From assembly GCF_900155985.1 (NCBI RefSeq), contig NZ_FTMA01000007.1:123769-187768 (forward strand): DNA of 64,000 nt, read 5' to 3'. The DNA is from Maribacter ulvicola (GTDB lineage: Bacteria; Bacteroidota; Bacteroidia; Flavobacteriales; Flavobacteriaceae). The translations under genes were made by a program, and so were the position numbers. Positions 1 to 9,030 of the stretch are shown here, in pieces. The first letter of the stretch is position 1, and every line of letters begins with the position of its first letter. Under the pieces are notes generated by a model. That model did not search any database and was not told the DNA's origin. It saw nothing but the letters and a program-made list of their open reading frames with translations.

Positions 1-147
1 CTAATAGCTAGTGGTGGAATTTCTACTTTTGATGAACTTCCTAAACTTGCTGAAATGGGTTGTGAAGGTACTATTATTGGTAAAGCCATCTATGAAAATA
101 GAATTAGCTTAAAGCAATTGGAAAATTATATTCTAGGCAATGGATAA
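1..147 (+). CDS. hisA: HisA (ProFAR isomerase), C-terminal fragment at window edge
   Basis: The last 48 codons of a gene that begins before the window. They read LIASGGIS..., then [10 protein letters not shown], the two phosphate-binding loops at the end of the (beta/alpha)8 barrel shared by HisA and HisF. HisF is present separately downstream, so this is taken as HisA, which isomerises ProFAR to PRFAR in histidine synthesis. The stop codon overlaps the start of the next gene by 8 nt. Family assignment rests on the fragment plus the operon order hisA-x-hisF-hisIE, which is normal in Bacteroidota. Confidence 0.9.
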   Translation, partial: LIASGGISTFDELPKLAEMGCEGTIIGKAIYENRISLKQLENYILGNG

Positions 148-655
148 AGAAGCGCAATTAATTGAAGAATTTGTAAAGAATGCATTGTACCGTATGGATG
201 AGAGTACGCGTATGATTAAAAAAAGTCTAGCTGAAATTTCAGAAGAAGAAATGTGGCAAAAGCCGAATACTTCTTTAAACAGTGTGGCAAACCTTATACT
301 TCATTTATGCGGTAACATGACCCAATACCTAATTTCTTCGTTGGGTGAAACAGAAGATAATAGAAATCGAGATACTGAGTTTTTAGTGAGTTCAGGACTA
401 ACGAAACAGGAGTTATTACAGAAATTAGAAGCTACTGTTGATACGGCAAAACGTATTATTTTTGATGTGAATCTAGATAAGTTGATAAAAGTAAGGTCAG
501 TTCAAGGAATGTCCTTTTCAGGTATTGGACTGATCATGCATGCTGTAGAACATTATTCTTACCATACTGGTCAAATTGCTTTTTATGTGAAACTGATTAA
601 GGAAAAGGATTTGGGATTTTATGATGGGGTAGATTTGAATATTAAAAATGAGTAA
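140..655 (+). CDS. DinB-like (DUF1572-type) four-helix protein
   Basis: 171 residues, all helical in character. It has the DinB/YfiT metal-site pattern: H55 in the helix NLILHLCGN, and H134/H138/H142 in [14 protein letters not shown] near the C-terminus. Family members are putative metal-dependent enzymes, often of the bacillithiol/thiol-transferase type, but the substrate of this one cannot be read from sequence. The start overlaps the hisA stop by 8 nt, so it is translated with the his operon. It has no known role in histidine synthesis and is probably a passenger common in flavobacterial his operons. Confidence 0.8.
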   Translation: MDKEAQLIEEFVKNALYRMDESTRMIKKSLAEISEEEMWQKPNTSLNSVANLILHLCGNMTQYLISSLGETEDNRNRDTEFLVSSGLTKQELLQKLEATVDTAKRIIFDVNLDKLIKVRSVQGMSFSGIGLIMHAVEHYSYHTGQIAFYVKLIKEKDLGFYDGVDLNIKNE

Positions 656-794
656 CGAGAAAATAGTATCATGTATAGCGTACAGCGTATTAAGTACAAA
701 GTAAGGGATACAGAATTGCATCAGGTATAAAACACCTGAAATTTAAATATTGATTTTATAATACTTATTACTAAGTACTTAATACTTTTAAAAA

Positions 795-1550
795 ATGCTT
801 GCAAAAAGAATAATTCCTTGTTTGGATATCAAAGATGGTAGAACCGTAAAAGGCGTGAATTTTGTTGATTTACGTGATGCGGGCGATCCAGTTGAGTTGG
901 CTGAAATTTATAGTCGAGAAGGTGCAGATGAATTGGTCTTTTTAGACATATCTGCAACGGAACAAAAAAGAAAAACTTTAGCAGATTTAGTATATCGCGT
1001 AGCGGAAAAAGTAAATATTCCGTTTACTGTTGGTGGCGGAATTTCATCTGTTGAAGATGTAGATGTTTTGCTGCATAATGGTGCCGATAAAGTTTCTATA
1101 AATTCATCTGCCGTTAAGAATCCGCAGTTGATCAATGATTTGGTAGCTAAATTTGGCTCGCAATGTATTGTGGTGGCTATAGATGCTAAACAGATAGATG
1201 GAGAGTGGATAGTGCATTTAGTGGGTGGCAAAGTACCTACAGAGCGTAAATTATTTGAATGGGCAAAAGAAGTAGAGGAACGCGGAGCAGGAGAAATTTT
1301 ATTTACATCAATGGATAATGACGGTACCAAAGACGGATTTGCAAATGAAGCTTTAGCGAGATTGTCAACAGAGTTGAATATTCCAATAATTGCTTCAGGA
1401 GGAGCAGGGAACAAACAGCATTTTTCCGATACCTTTATTGATGGAAAAGCTGATGCAGCTCTAGCAGCAAGTGTTTTTCACTTTAAAGAAATAGGGATTC
1501 AAGAATTAAAACAAGAATTACAAGGAAATGGGATTCCGGTGAGAATTTAG
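795..1550 (+). CDS. hisF: HisF, imidazole glycerol phosphate synthase cyclase subunit
   Basis: 251 residues, the full family length. HisF with HisH converts PRFAR and glutamine-derived ammonia to imidazole glycerol phosphate and AICAR. Both catalytic aspartates are present: D11 in PCLDIKDGR and D130 in VVAIDAKQ. The phosphate-binding loops TVGGGIS (about residues 78-84) and IASGGAG (about 199-205) are intact. It lies 139 nt after the DinB-like gene and 125 nt before hisIE, both gaps being AT-rich low-complexity DNA. The start ATG has no strong Shine-Dalgarno, as is usual in this phylum. Confidence 0.97.
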   Translation: MLAKRIIPCLDIKDGRTVKGVNFVDLRDAGDPVELAEIYSREGADELVFLDISATEQKRKTLADLVYRVAEKVNIPFTVGGGISSVEDVDVLLHNGADKVSINSSAVKNPQLINDLVAKFGSQCIVVAIDAKQIDGEWIVHLVGGKVPTERKLFEWAKEVEERGAGEILFTSMDNDGTKDGFANEALARLSTELNIPIIASGGAGNKQHFSDTFIDGKADAALAASVFHFKEIGIQELKQELQGNGIPVRI

Positions 1551-1600
1551 TTTTCAGTGGTTAGTTGGCTGTATTAGTTTACAGTTTTGACAAACGAAAT

Positions 1601-1624
1601 GTCACTTCGGCTACGCTCAGTGAC
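1601..1624. repeat. Short palindromic intergenic repeat (REP-like)
   Basis: GTCACT and AGTGAC form a 6-bp stem around TTCGGCTACGCT, in the hisF-hisIE gap. The motif resembles the GTCACTTCG...CTCAGTGAC intergenic repeats I know from Bacteroidota genomes. That recognition is from memory and only this clear copy is in the window. Confidence 0.45.
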
Positions 1625-1675
1625 CCATTTTAAAATTGAAGGTTTAAAGTATAATAAAATTAGAATACAATACAT

Positions 1676-2284
1676 ATGGAGTTTAATACACCAAATTGGG
1701 AAAAAATGAGTGACGGATTAGTACCTGCGATCATACAAGATGCACGTACTAAAAATGTATTAATGCTGGGTTATATGAATGCAGACGCATTAGCAAAGAC
1801 TACGGAAACAGGAAAAGTAACTTTCTTTAGTCGTTCTAAACAGCGCTTATGGACCAAAGGAGAGGAGAGTGGCAACTTCCTAAATCTAGTCTCGATCAAG
1901 AACGATTGTGATAATGATTCTCTTTTAATTACAGTGAATCCTGTCGGACCTACTTGTCATACAGGAACAGATACGTGTTGGAATGAAGAAAACAATTCAC
2001 AATTCGGATTCTTTTCTGAGTTAGAAGATACTATTAAAGAAAGACGAACAAGTGCCGACGATAGTAAATCTTACGTAGCTTCATTGTTTAAAAAAGGTAT
2101 TAATAAAGTAGCCCAAAAAGTAGGGGAGGAAGCTGTTGAAACGGTTATTGAAGCAATGGATAATAATGATGAACTATTCTTGTATGAAAGTGCAGATTTG
2201 TTATTTCACTACTTAATGTTATTACAAGCAAAAGGCTTTACCCTTAAAGATATTGAAGCCGAGCTAATGAAACGAAAAAAGTAA
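1676..2284 (+). CDS. hisIE: HisIE, phosphoribosyl-AMP cyclohydrolase / phosphoribosyl-ATP pyrophosphatase
   Basis: 202-residue bifunctional enzyme for the second and third steps of histidine synthesis. The N-terminal HisI domain (about 1-105) carries the metal ligands in NDCDNDSLL and the CHTGTDTCW motif. The C-terminal HisE domain (about 110-200) has the MazG-like helix GEEAVETVIEAMDN with the metal-binding glutamates. It is probably the last gene of the his operon, since the next gene is convergent and 31 nt away. Confidence 0.96.
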   Translation: MEFNTPNWEKMSDGLVPAIIQDARTKNVLMLGYMNADALAKTTETGKVTFFSRSKQRLWTKGEESGNFLNLVSIKNDCDNDSLLITVNPVGPTCHTGTDTCWNEENNSQFGFFSELEDTIKERRTSADDSKSYVASLFKKGINKVAQKVGEEAVETVIEAMDNNDELFLYESADLLFHYLMLLQAKGFTLKDIEAELMKRKK

Positions 2285-2315
2285 AATATACTTTAATATA
2301 TTCTAACACCAATAC

Positions 2316-3044
2316 CTATTTGATTGCTGTATATGCTGTTAAATAGGTGTTTGCTTTTAGTGTAGTGGTATCAGAACCTAATTTGTTTCGTAATTCCCAT
2401 TTTAAATGTTCATAAACATTTTCTTTACCCAATACGGTGGCAATACTGGTATAATTATCTTTTGCCGATAATAGCAAATGAGCCATATCAGAAATTTTGA
2501 TATCAAAAATTATGGATTCCCTATAACTTTTATTAATAGCAATTGAATTTAAATCAAGACCGGAAAAATTAGTTTGATGATCATAAACGTCATTATTGAC
2601 TGCTGTATTGTTAATTCCTAATAAGGTAAAAGTGTCTTTCATAAGTACTTCAAAATCATATAAAATGATGGTAGCTATCGGTTTAGATACCCTTATAACT
2701 TCATCAAGTAATTTTTGTGATTTTGCATAAAATAAAGATCCGGCAAACGTAATGATATCAAAACTATCATTGTCAAAATCTAGAATATTGGTCTGCATGA
2801 TTTGGTAAGTTACACCAGTGTGAATAATGGACTTTTCTATCATTTCTTTACTTGTGTCAACACCAACCACCTTTTCACAATGATCAAATAGACTAATGGC
2901 AGACTGTCCTGTACCGCATCCTATATCTAATCCGTAATTGAATTTATCATCAACATTTAGGTAAGATTTTAATATTTGAGAATGTAAAGAGGGTCTATAA
3001 GCTGCGTAATGTCTTGCGGTAATACTATCGTACTCTTTTGCCAT
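2316..3044 (-). CDS. Class I SAM-dependent methyltransferase
   Basis: 242 residues. The glycine-rich SAM motif I, LDIGCGTGQSA, sits at about residues 39-49, followed by VVGVDTSKEMI at the end of beta2 and FDIITFAGSLFYA at motif IV. The short N-terminal segment (YDSITARHYAAYRPS) resembles small-molecule methyltransferases of the methyltransf_11 type. The acceptor substrate is unknown. It is followed in the minus direction by the convergent hisIE gene and preceded, 3 nt away, by an acetyltransferase gene with which it forms an operon. Confidence 0.85.
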   Translation of the reverse strand: MAKEYDSITARHYAAYRPSLHSQILKSYLNVDDKFNYGLDIGCGTGQSAISLFDHCEKVVGVDTSKEMIEKSIIHTGVTYQIMQTNILDFDNDSFDIITFAGSLFYAKSQKLLDEVIRVSKPIATIILYDFEVLMKDTFTLLGINNTAVNNDVYDHQTNFSGLDLNSIAINKSYRESIIFDIKISDMAHLLLSAKDNYTSIATVLGKENVYEHLKWELRNKLGSDTTTLKANTYLTAYTAIK

Positions 3045-3047
3045 ATC

Positions 3048-3458
3048 TTACAAAAATCTTTCCATGATTATAAAATCAATTCCGCCTTTTACATAGGTTT
3101 TATGGGTCTCTTTCATCCCAAATTTGGTATAAAAATCACTTTTGTTAAGTCTGGCATTACACCAAATTCTGGTAATGGATTTTTTCTTAGCTATGAGCAT
3201 AATTTCTTTTAGTAGTAAGCTACCATACCCTTTTCCTTGAAAGATTTTTAAAGTAGCAAATTTTCTAAATTGAGCTTCGCCACTATTTACAAATAAGGAA
3301 ATTACAGAAATTAATTTGCCGTCTAAAAATAGACCATAATGCTTACCCTCATCATCCTTTGGCAATTTTACATAATCAATTGGTTTATTTGGCCACATTA
3401 CCTGATGTCGTATTAGTAAGGTGGCATCAGCAGTAATTTCTATGATTTTTGGGGTCAT
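3048..3458 (-). CDS. GNAT family N-acetyltransferase
   Basis: 136 residues. Motif A is recognisable as FQGKGYGSLLLKEIM (Q-x-x-G-x-G type acetyl-CoA pyrophosphate loop, about residues 76-90). The C-terminal part NKSDFYTKFGM is the usual GNAT beta6-beta7 region. The acceptor is unknown. Its stop is 3 nt from the start of the methyltransferase gene, so the two are co-transcribed. Confidence 0.85.
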   Translation of the reverse strand: MTPKIIEITADATLLIRHQVMWPNKPIDYVKLPKDDEGKHYGLFLDGKLISVISLFVNSGEAQFRKFATLKIFQGKGYGSLLLKEIMLIAKKKSITRIWCNARLNKSDFYTKFGMKETHKTYVKGGIDFIIMERFL

Positions 3459-3504
3459 ATACCTATGGGCATTTTCTATTTCAAAGGTAATTACGTTTTA
3501 GAGG

Positions 3505-3699
3505 TTATTCAAGCACTAAACAATCTTGAACCTTCCCAATAAGAACCCATTTGAAATTTATAGGTGACCATACTTCTTTTCTACTATTAATATTAGAATC
3601 TTTATCCTTTATATACACTTGGGCATCTTTTGTAAATACATGCTGGGTGTCAATAACTTCTTGGGAATACACTTTATTAGATTTCTTCTTTTTGATCAT
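3505..3699 (-). CDS. Small hypothetical protein, translationally coupled
   Basis: 64 residues, lysine-rich start and no signal peptide; not recognised. The ATG overlaps the TGA of the upstream outer-membrane protein gene as ATGA (3696-3699), the classical arrangement for translational coupling. That is the main reason for accepting it as real rather than a chance frame. Confidence 0.5.
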   Translation of the reverse strand: MIKKKKSNKVYSQEVIDTQHVFTKDAQVYIKDKDSNINSRKEVWSPINFKWVLIGKVQDCLVLE

Positions 3700-4367
3700 T
3701 TCACGTTTTTCTTATAACGGTTACGGCCCATATTAAATATACCAACCTTTATACCAAGACCGGCAGAGAAGCCGCTAATACGGGTAATTCTAGTTGGAGG
3801 TAAATCTATTTTACTGGAATAAAGATATTTTACACCTGCCTCTAATTGTAAGTATCTTGATATATTGAATAATGCGCTTATGCCAGCTTCAGAAACAAAT
3901 ATGGCGTCTACTTCATCTTTGGTAAGATTATCTCCAAAACTATCGTTTTCTCTGTACGTATCATCTTCTATGTAGCCTACCGCACCGGCTCCAAACATTA
4001 GTGGAAAAGATAAATTAACACGTCTTTTGCTAAAAAAGATGGGCTCTAAATGTAACCCGCCATAAGCGCCAATTAGGTTTTCATTTCTTGAAAGGTTGCT
4101 GTTATATATATCTTGTTTGGAGAATAAAAAGTTGGTGGCAAAACCTACTTCAAATTTTTGATTGGCAACATAGGCAACTTTTAATCCCCCATTGTATGCA
4201 TTTTTGCCATCTATTTCACCAATGCCCATATTTATACCAATATAGACGCCGTGTACTACATTATTTCGATCATTAAATTCTAGGTACTCGCCGTTTTCTT
4301 CTTGACCGTATGAGACTAAGTTGAAAACAAGAAATAATAAGAGAAGGCTGAACTGTAATGGCCTCAT
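3696..4367 (-). CDS. Outer-membrane beta-barrel protein with signal peptide
   Basis: I choose the ATG at 4367 rather than a longer frame because it gives a clean signal peptide, MRPLQFSLLLLFLVFNLVSYGQ, about 22 residues. The mature part (about 200 residues) alternates hydrophobic and polar residues with many Gly/Tyr/Phe and ends in a strand ending near VGIFNM, typical of small porin-like or OmpW/OmpA-barrel proteins. Function unknown. It is coupled to the 64-residue gene downstream. Confidence 0.75.
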   Translation of the reverse strand: MRPLQFSLLLLFLVFNLVSYGQEENGEYLEFNDRNNVVHGVYIGINMGIGEIDGKNAYNGGLKVAYVANQKFEVGFATNFLFSKQDIYNSNLSRNENLIGAYGGLHLEPIFFSKRRVNLSFPLMFGAGAVGYIEDDTYRENDSFGDNLTKDEVDAIFVSEAGISALFNISRYLQLEAGVKYLYSSKIDLPPTRITRISGFSAGLGIKVGIFNMGRNRYKKNVK

Positions 4368-4485
4368 TACTGTTTGTATTTTAGAATGGTTATTGTAAAG
4401 ACAACGGAAATTTCTAATAGTTGCATCAAAAACCATTTTTTTTAATAAACCAATATTTTTATGATTTGTTGTGTTGTATTAAGAT

Positions 4486-4806
4486 TTAATAAGTTTGATT
4501 ATAGGTATCCGTTGCTCCCCAGGAATCTAAACCTAATAAAATGTTTTTAAGTGATTTTCCACGATCACTTAAATCATATTCTACTTTCGGTGGTACCACG
4601 GGAAAAACCACCCGGGTTACCAATTTGTCTTTTTCTAATTCTCTAACCGTTTGGGTGAACATTTTATTGGAAATACCTGGTATCTTTTTCTGAAGCACAC
4701 CAGAGCGCAACGGACCTTCTAATAGATGAAAGAGTACAATTGGTTTCCATTTGGTACCAATTAAATTCATTGTATGGTCTAAGGGACAGAAATTTTTTGA
4801 ATTCAT
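4486..4806 (-). CDS. HxlR family winged-helix transcriptional regulator
   Basis: 106 residues, the usual family length. The HxlR signature is intact: a cysteine near the N-terminus (NFCPLDHTMNLIGTKWKPIVLF), the wing region LRSGVLQKKIPGISNKMFTQTVREL, and the C-terminal VEYDLSDRGKSLKNILLGL. HxlR/YodB-type regulators often sense electrophiles or oxidants through this cysteine. It is divergent from a VOC-family gene, its likely target, and a pair of direct repeats lies between them. Confidence 0.9.
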   Translation of the reverse strand: MNSKNFCPLDHTMNLIGTKWKPIVLFHLLEGPLRSGVLQKKIPGISNKMFTQTVRELEKDKLVTRVVFPVVPPKVEYDLSDRGKSLKNILLGLDSWGATDTYNQTY

Positions 4807-4837
4807 ATAAAGTATAACTTACTGTAAATCATTAATT

Positions 4838-4872
4838 TACTCTTTTTGGTTACTATGGTACTTTTTGGTAAG
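4838..4872. promoter_or_regulatory. Candidate operator: direct repeats between hxlR-type gene and VOC gene
   Basis: Two direct repeats, TACTCTTTTTGGTTA at 4838-4852 and TACTTTTTGGTAA at 4859-4871, lie in the divergent intergenic region about 35-65 nt upstream of the regulator start. HxlR-family proteins bind short repeats at this kind of position. The assignment is inference. Confidence 0.45.
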
Positions 4873-4922
4873 TTATTGCCAATAAGGCAAATATAAATTT
4901 ATTTTGTATTAAAATTAGAACT

Positions 4923-5435
4923 ATGGATACTAAAAAAGAATACCCAAAATCATTTTCTCATATAGGTTTAACCGTTCCAGATATAAAGAAAGCAGTAGAA
5001 TTTTACTCAGAAGTAATGGGATGGTATGTAATCATGAAACCTTCTAAAATTAAAAAAGATAAAGAATCAGCAATAGGTTTAATGTGTATTGATGTCTTTG
5101 GCAATAATTGGGAAGAGTTTGAAATTGCACATATGGCTACATCTGATGGAATTGGAGTAGAATTATTTTCCTTTCCTAACGGGGTAAAAGAAGCACCAGA
5201 ATTCAATCCGTTCAACACAGGATTATTTCATTTTTGTATTCAAGATCCAAATATAGAAGATTTGGTAGCTAAAATTGTGTACCATGGAGGTAAACAACGT
5301 ATGCCTATTCGTTCTTACTATCCTAAAGACAAACCTTATAAAATGTGTTATGTAGAAGATCCTTTTGGTATTGTGTTTGAAGTCTATACACACAGCTATG
5401 AATTAACGTATTCTTCTGGTGCGTATACAGAATAG
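4923..5435 (+). CDS. VOC family protein (glyoxalase/dioxygenase fold)
   Basis: 170 residues. It starts with the VOC pattern FSHIGLTVPDIKKAVEFYSEVMGW (metal-ligand His near residue 13) and ends with CYVEDPFGIVFEVYTHSYE, which carries the typical metal-ligand Glu. The middle EFEIAHMAT and LFHFCIQDPNIE segments complete the two beta-alpha-beta-beta-beta modules. Annotated relatives are called lactoylglutathione lyase-like, but the substrate is unknown. Divergent from the HxlR regulator, so probably induced by a toxic aldehyde or quinone-type signal (inference). Confidence 0.85.
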   Translation: MDTKKEYPKSFSHIGLTVPDIKKAVEFYSEVMGWYVIMKPSKIKKDKESAIGLMCIDVFGNNWEEFEIAHMATSDGIGVELFSFPNGVKEAPEFNPFNTGLFHFCIQDPNIEDLVAKIVYHGGKQRMPIRSYYPKDKPYKMCYVEDPFGIVFEVYTHSYELTYSSGAYTE

Positions 5436-5452
5436 CTTAAAAAGTTAATGTT

Positions 5453-5496
5453 AAAAAAAGCGATTGGTTGCATAAAGTTAACTTATCGCTTTTTTT
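5453..5496 (+). terminator. Rho-independent terminator after VOC gene
   Basis: AAAAAAAGCGAT pairs with ATCGCTTTTTTT across a 20-nt loop, 18 nt after the stop codon, and ends in a run of T. Confidence 0.75.
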
Positions 5497-5607
5497 AATT
5501 AACATTTAAACGACCAATATTTAATCATATATCATCATAAAATTAGCCTTATTTTTTATATATTTAGTTGTTCCTCAGACTGTTTCATTTTAAATCGCCA
5601 CCAAACT

Positions 5608-6621
5608 ATGAAATCATCTGCTACTATTGTTAAAGTATTTTTATTAGGTCTAATCTGGCTACTTTTTACATCATTTCTTGAAACTCCTAATGGTAATAAA
5701 TTAGCTACTGCTAATAATACCAAACTATTGGAGCTAAATACAGACGGACTCTATTACGCCGAGTTTTACGATTATATTTTCCGTGGTCATTTTGAAGAGC
5801 TTGATATAGCAAGGGATGACATGCAGTTTCTAATGATTTTTAGCCAGTACTTAAGAGCTTACGGTGCACAATGTTCTGGTGCTTTGCCTAGCAACAAAGT
5901 GGAAATTATGAATGAAGAATGTGCTACGGAAGAGGTTACAAGAAATGGATGGGGAGATGTCGTTAGTAGGGTGTGTATTAAGTATGTTTGGGTAGGTAGC
6001 GGACTTTACGCAAAACCAGGATTGTATGAGGCGTATGGAGAGATCGATCAAATACAACGATCAAAAGGATTAGGTACCATGATGAAAATGATTACCGATC
6101 CCAATAGTATGGGAAATTCGGTAGATATGATGCATAAAACCAATGGACTTAAAAATGATATGGTCAAGATATTTAAACTTAATACTTGTCAAAGTCCGGG
6201 TTTACAAAGATTTGAAGAAAACTTGAAATTGTTTGCCCTGAACAAGCCTGGTATACGAATGGATGAAGCAAGTAAGTATACGACCATGAAAAAATCTGGC
6301 GGGCCAACCGGTAACCAAGACTATGCTAAACTAATAGATGACTTGGTGTATGACCAAGCTAAAACATGGTCTTTTAATAGATATACCTCGGGTAGTATTT
6401 CTGGTGTAACTACTTCGTCTCGTGATAAGCAAGGTAGGCCTGTAGAATTAAGCGCCAGTTATAGCTTTTCTGGATTTAGCGGTAATAGCAAAGGTTCTGT
6501 TCGTATTGTTTTTAAAAACGGATTGCCCAATTGTATTTATTTTTATGATTTTCCACAGAACTGTAAATCACCTAATAGTAGTATTTTATCAGCCTATGCC
6601 CAAGGAGAATATACATATTAA
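5608..6621 (+). CDS. Secreted protein of unknown function
   Basis: 337 residues with an N-terminal hydrophobic segment (KVFLLGLIWLLFTSFLETP) consistent with a signal peptide. Four or more cysteines in the mature part (QCSGALPS, NEECATEE, NTCQSPG, QNCKSPN) suggest a disulfide-bonded periplasmic or exported protein. I do not recognise the family. It stands alone, after the VOC terminator and convergent with the DUF4097-like gene. Confidence 0.7.
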   Translation: MKSSATIVKVFLLGLIWLLFTSFLETPNGNKLATANNTKLLELNTDGLYYAEFYDYIFRGHFEELDIARDDMQFLMIFSQYLRAYGAQCSGALPSNKVEIMNEECATEEVTRNGWGDVVSRVCIKYVWVGSGLYAKPGLYEAYGEIDQIQRSKGLGTMMKMITDPNSMGNSVDMMHKTNGLKNDMVKIFKLNTCQSPGLQRFEENLKLFALNKPGIRMDEASKYTTMKKSGGPTGNQDYAKLIDDLVYDQAKTWSFNRYTSGSISGVTTSSRDKQGRPVELSASYSFSGFSGNSKGSVRIVFKNGLPNCIYFYDFPQNCKSPNSSILSAYAQGEYTY

Positions 6622-6652
6622 AGAACAAAGCTTTTCAGGTTGTGGACATTGT

Positions 6653-7741
6653 TTATAATTCATTCAATACAATGACTCCCTTTTTACCGGAAATTGAAAT
6701 CTCTCCGTTTCCATTTTTTCCATAATAAGCTTTAATTTCTCGTAATTTTTTACCCTTGTCCAACATTTTAGAATCAACGTCATGAAAAGCTTTTGGTAAC
6801 CTAACCAAGCCTTCTTCTAATGTAGCCGAGAAAAGATGTGGAAAATTTAATACGTTAATACGTATTTCAGATGATTCTTGTGCTATATCTATTTTTGAAT
6901 TGGCATTATGAACACTTTCAACCCATAAATCTGATATCTTTAAATTTAAATCAATATCCTTTTGTAAATGATGTATGCGTAGTTTACTAAATTTAAGGTT
7001 ACCGTATAACATTCGTACTTCTTTAATATCGACTTCATCTTTGTTAGAATAAAATTCTAAAGATTCCACTTGCTGAATGTCAATGCTACTACCACTGCTA
7101 TTTAAACGTAACGAATTTGCATAGGCCATATCTAAACCGCCATTATTTATAACTATGTTGGCGTTGTTAATACCTTTAGCTCTCATTTTCCCATATTTCA
7201 TAGTAATGTCTGCCTTGTTCAGGTTGTTGTTCATCCACATATCGCCATGTTGTACATTTGCCACTAGTATTCCTACCCAGTCCTCCATAAAAACATCGCC
7301 AAATTTATTGTTGATTTTTATTGCAAGTCTTTTTGGCACATATACTTTGTAATCTATCCGTACATTACCTCTGTCAAAATCAAACGGATTAGCTTTTTCA
7401 AAGAGGTTAGAAAAGAATCCTAAGTTTTTATCGGCTATTTCATAATTGACGTTTAATTGTGTATCACTATGCGTAATTAAAGGGCTTATGCGCTGTAACA
7501 ACTCATTTGCATTTTCCTTTTTCTTATCGGTCACTGTAATATTTACGGTGATAGAAACTTCTTCTTTCTCCCAGCCGTAGATATTTATGTTACCATATTT
7601 ATTTTCTAAAAGTAATTCTCCCGAGGGACTGAACGGGTAGTTCCGGGTAATTTTTTTAGAAACTTTTTCTTGTGCTATGGCTGTAAAACCAACAACCATC
7701 GCTAGTGCGAAAAGCTTTAGTTTTTTACAAAATATATCCAT
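6653..7741 (-). CDS. DUF4097-like putative auto-transporter/adhesin head protein
   Basis: 362 residues, with a signal peptide (LKLFALAMVVGFTAIAQE) and then repeated short beta-strand units (GNINIYGW, GDVFMEDW, GDMWMNN, GKMRAKG) typical of DUF4097/GIN-type right-handed beta-helix proteins. It is the third gene after an ECF sigma factor and an anti-sigma-like gene; its start overlaps the latter by 17 nt. In Bacteroidota such triplets encode an envelope-stress or surface module, but the exact role is not known. Confidence 0.7.
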   Translation of the reverse strand: MDIFCKKLKLFALAMVVGFTAIAQEKVSKKITRNYPFSPSGELLLENKYGNINIYGWEKEEVSITVNITVTDKKKENANELLQRISPLITHSDTQLNVNYEIADKNLGFFSNLFEKANPFDFDRGNVRIDYKVYVPKRLAIKINNKFGDVFMEDWVGILVANVQHGDMWMNNNLNKADITMKYGKMRAKGINNANIVINNGGLDMAYANSLRLNSSGSSIDIQQVESLEFYSNKDEVDIKEVRMLYGNLKFSKLRIHHLQKDIDLNLKISDLWVESVHNANSKIDIAQESSEIRINVLNFPHLFSATLEEGLVRLPKAFHDVDSKMLDKGKKLREIKAYYGKNGNGEISISGKKGVIVLNEL

Positions 7742-8264
7742 AATGATCGTCTTTTATTTTAGATTCGTTTAGCTGCTGCAACAAATTCTCAATGAGTTCT
7801 ATTCGCTTTCTGTAATTAGATACTATGGCTTCAAGAACTTGTTCGTTGTCAAGACTACTATGCATTTCAAGTATCAAATCGTTATATTCTTCATCTAGCT
7901 CTACCATAAAGGATAGGAATTCTTCTTTATCTGCCTTAGAAAGTTGTTTGTTTTTTTCTACCAATTGTACTTGGTACGTCACCAAGCCTTTGTAGTGCAT
8001 ATCTATATCCTGTAATTCTTGTGATATCTCATTGGTCTGGGAATTGCCATTACCAAAGAAGGTAAGGTTCACCATGGTTGCTATACCTATTAGAATTAAA
8101 ACACTGGCGGCCTTACCAATCATTGGCGATTTCCAAAGAGGTATTACTTTTGGTTTATTTGTTGGTAAGTGTGGTTCTATATGCGCCCAAATTTTTGCAC
8201 GGTCTGCTTTGTGGTCATTGAATACCTGCTTGTTATCGCGTATATATTTTTCAAATTGGTCCAT
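7725..8264 (-). CDS. Anti-sigma-factor-like membrane protein
   Basis: 179 residues. A short cytosolic N-terminus (FEKYIRDNKQVFNDHKADRAKIWAHIEPHL) is followed by one membrane span (ASVLILIGIATMVNLTFF, about residues 53-70) and a charged coiled-coil periplasmic part. Its ATG shares one base with the stop of the ECF sigma gene (TAATG), which indicates coupled translation. By position and topology it is the cognate anti-sigma factor; the sequence itself does not match a named anti-sigma family I can recall. Confidence 0.65.
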   Translation of the reverse strand: MDQFEKYIRDNKQVFNDHKADRAKIWAHIEPHLPTNKPKVIPLWKSPMIGKAASVLILIGIATMVNLTFFGNGNSQTNEISQELQDIDMHYKGLVTYQVQLVEKNKQLSKADKEEFLSFMVELDEEYNDLILEMHSSLDNEQVLEAIVSNYRKRIELIENLLQQLNESKIKDDHYGYIL

Positions 8265-8806
8265 TATAATGTGTTTATAATTTCTACTAGTTTCTTTTTG
8301 GCCCTATGGTATTGAGATTTTGAAGTAGATATCGTAATACCCAATACGTCGCTTATTTCATTATGGTCATAACCTTCTATTAGGTAAAGGTTTATTATCT
8401 GTCTATAGCCTACCGGAAGTTTTTCAATTCCGGATTTCACTTTAAACATATTTATAGTATCGACTTTTTCATACTCCACCTCGTCCGTTAGGTGGTATTC
8501 ATGATTATCTATTGTAGTAAGTGGTATGCGTTTAACTTTTAAATGGTTGATACTTTTATTAATGACAATGCGCTTTAACCACGATCCGAAAGTTGATTCA
8601 TATTTAAATTTTTCTAGATTTTTAAATGCATCTACAAAACTATCTTGCACAATATCTTCGGCATCTTCCTTTATACCTAAAAAGCGCATACTTACATTAT
8701 ACATTGCATCTACGTAGAGCTCGTACAGTTGATACTGTGCGGTTCTATCGCCAGACTTGCTGCGTTCAACAAGAGATCGATGTGTAAAACGAATTTCGGT
8801 TTCCAA
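8264..8806 (-). CDS. ECF-type RNA polymerase sigma factor (sigma-70 family)
   Basis: 180 residues. The sigma2 region reads YELYVDAMYNVSMRFLGIKEDAEDIVQDSFVDAF (written here only as landmarks: MRFLG, DAEDIVQDSF), and the sigma4 region PVGYRQIINLYLIEGYDHNE ends in the helix-turn-helix VLGITISTSKSQYHRAKKKL. It heads the operon sigma / anti-sigma-like / DUF4097-like and is divergent from a TonB receptor gene, which may be part of its regulon (inference). Confidence 0.92.
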   Translation of the reverse strand: METEIRFTHRSLVERSKSGDRTAQYQLYELYVDAMYNVSMRFLGIKEDAEDIVQDSFVDAFKNLEKFKYESTFGSWLKRIVINKSINHLKVKRIPLTTIDNHEYHLTDEVEYEKVDTINMFKVKSGIEKLPVGYRQIINLYLIEGYDHNEISDVLGITISTSKSQYHRAKKKLVEIINTL

Positions 8807-9030
8807 TGAATTTATACCGTTGATGGTGTGCTAAACTTGGTTTCTTTTATAAAGACAATAAAAAATAATGATAGTTGCATTTCAACCAAATTAAACACTA
8901 AAAGTAGGGGTATTAAGATAGTGTGATTATTGCGCTACACTGTTAGCATTTTCTTAAAATTGCTTTTTAATGCAACTTTTTTAAAATTATGTTGTCAATT
9001 AGGGTGTTCATCAATCAATTAAAATAAGAT

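Noticed and set aside
2290..2360. Inverted repeat CCTATTT...AAATAGG after hisIE as a terminator
   Set aside because: It lies mostly within the 3' end of the convergent methyltransferase gene and has no T-run, so support is weak.
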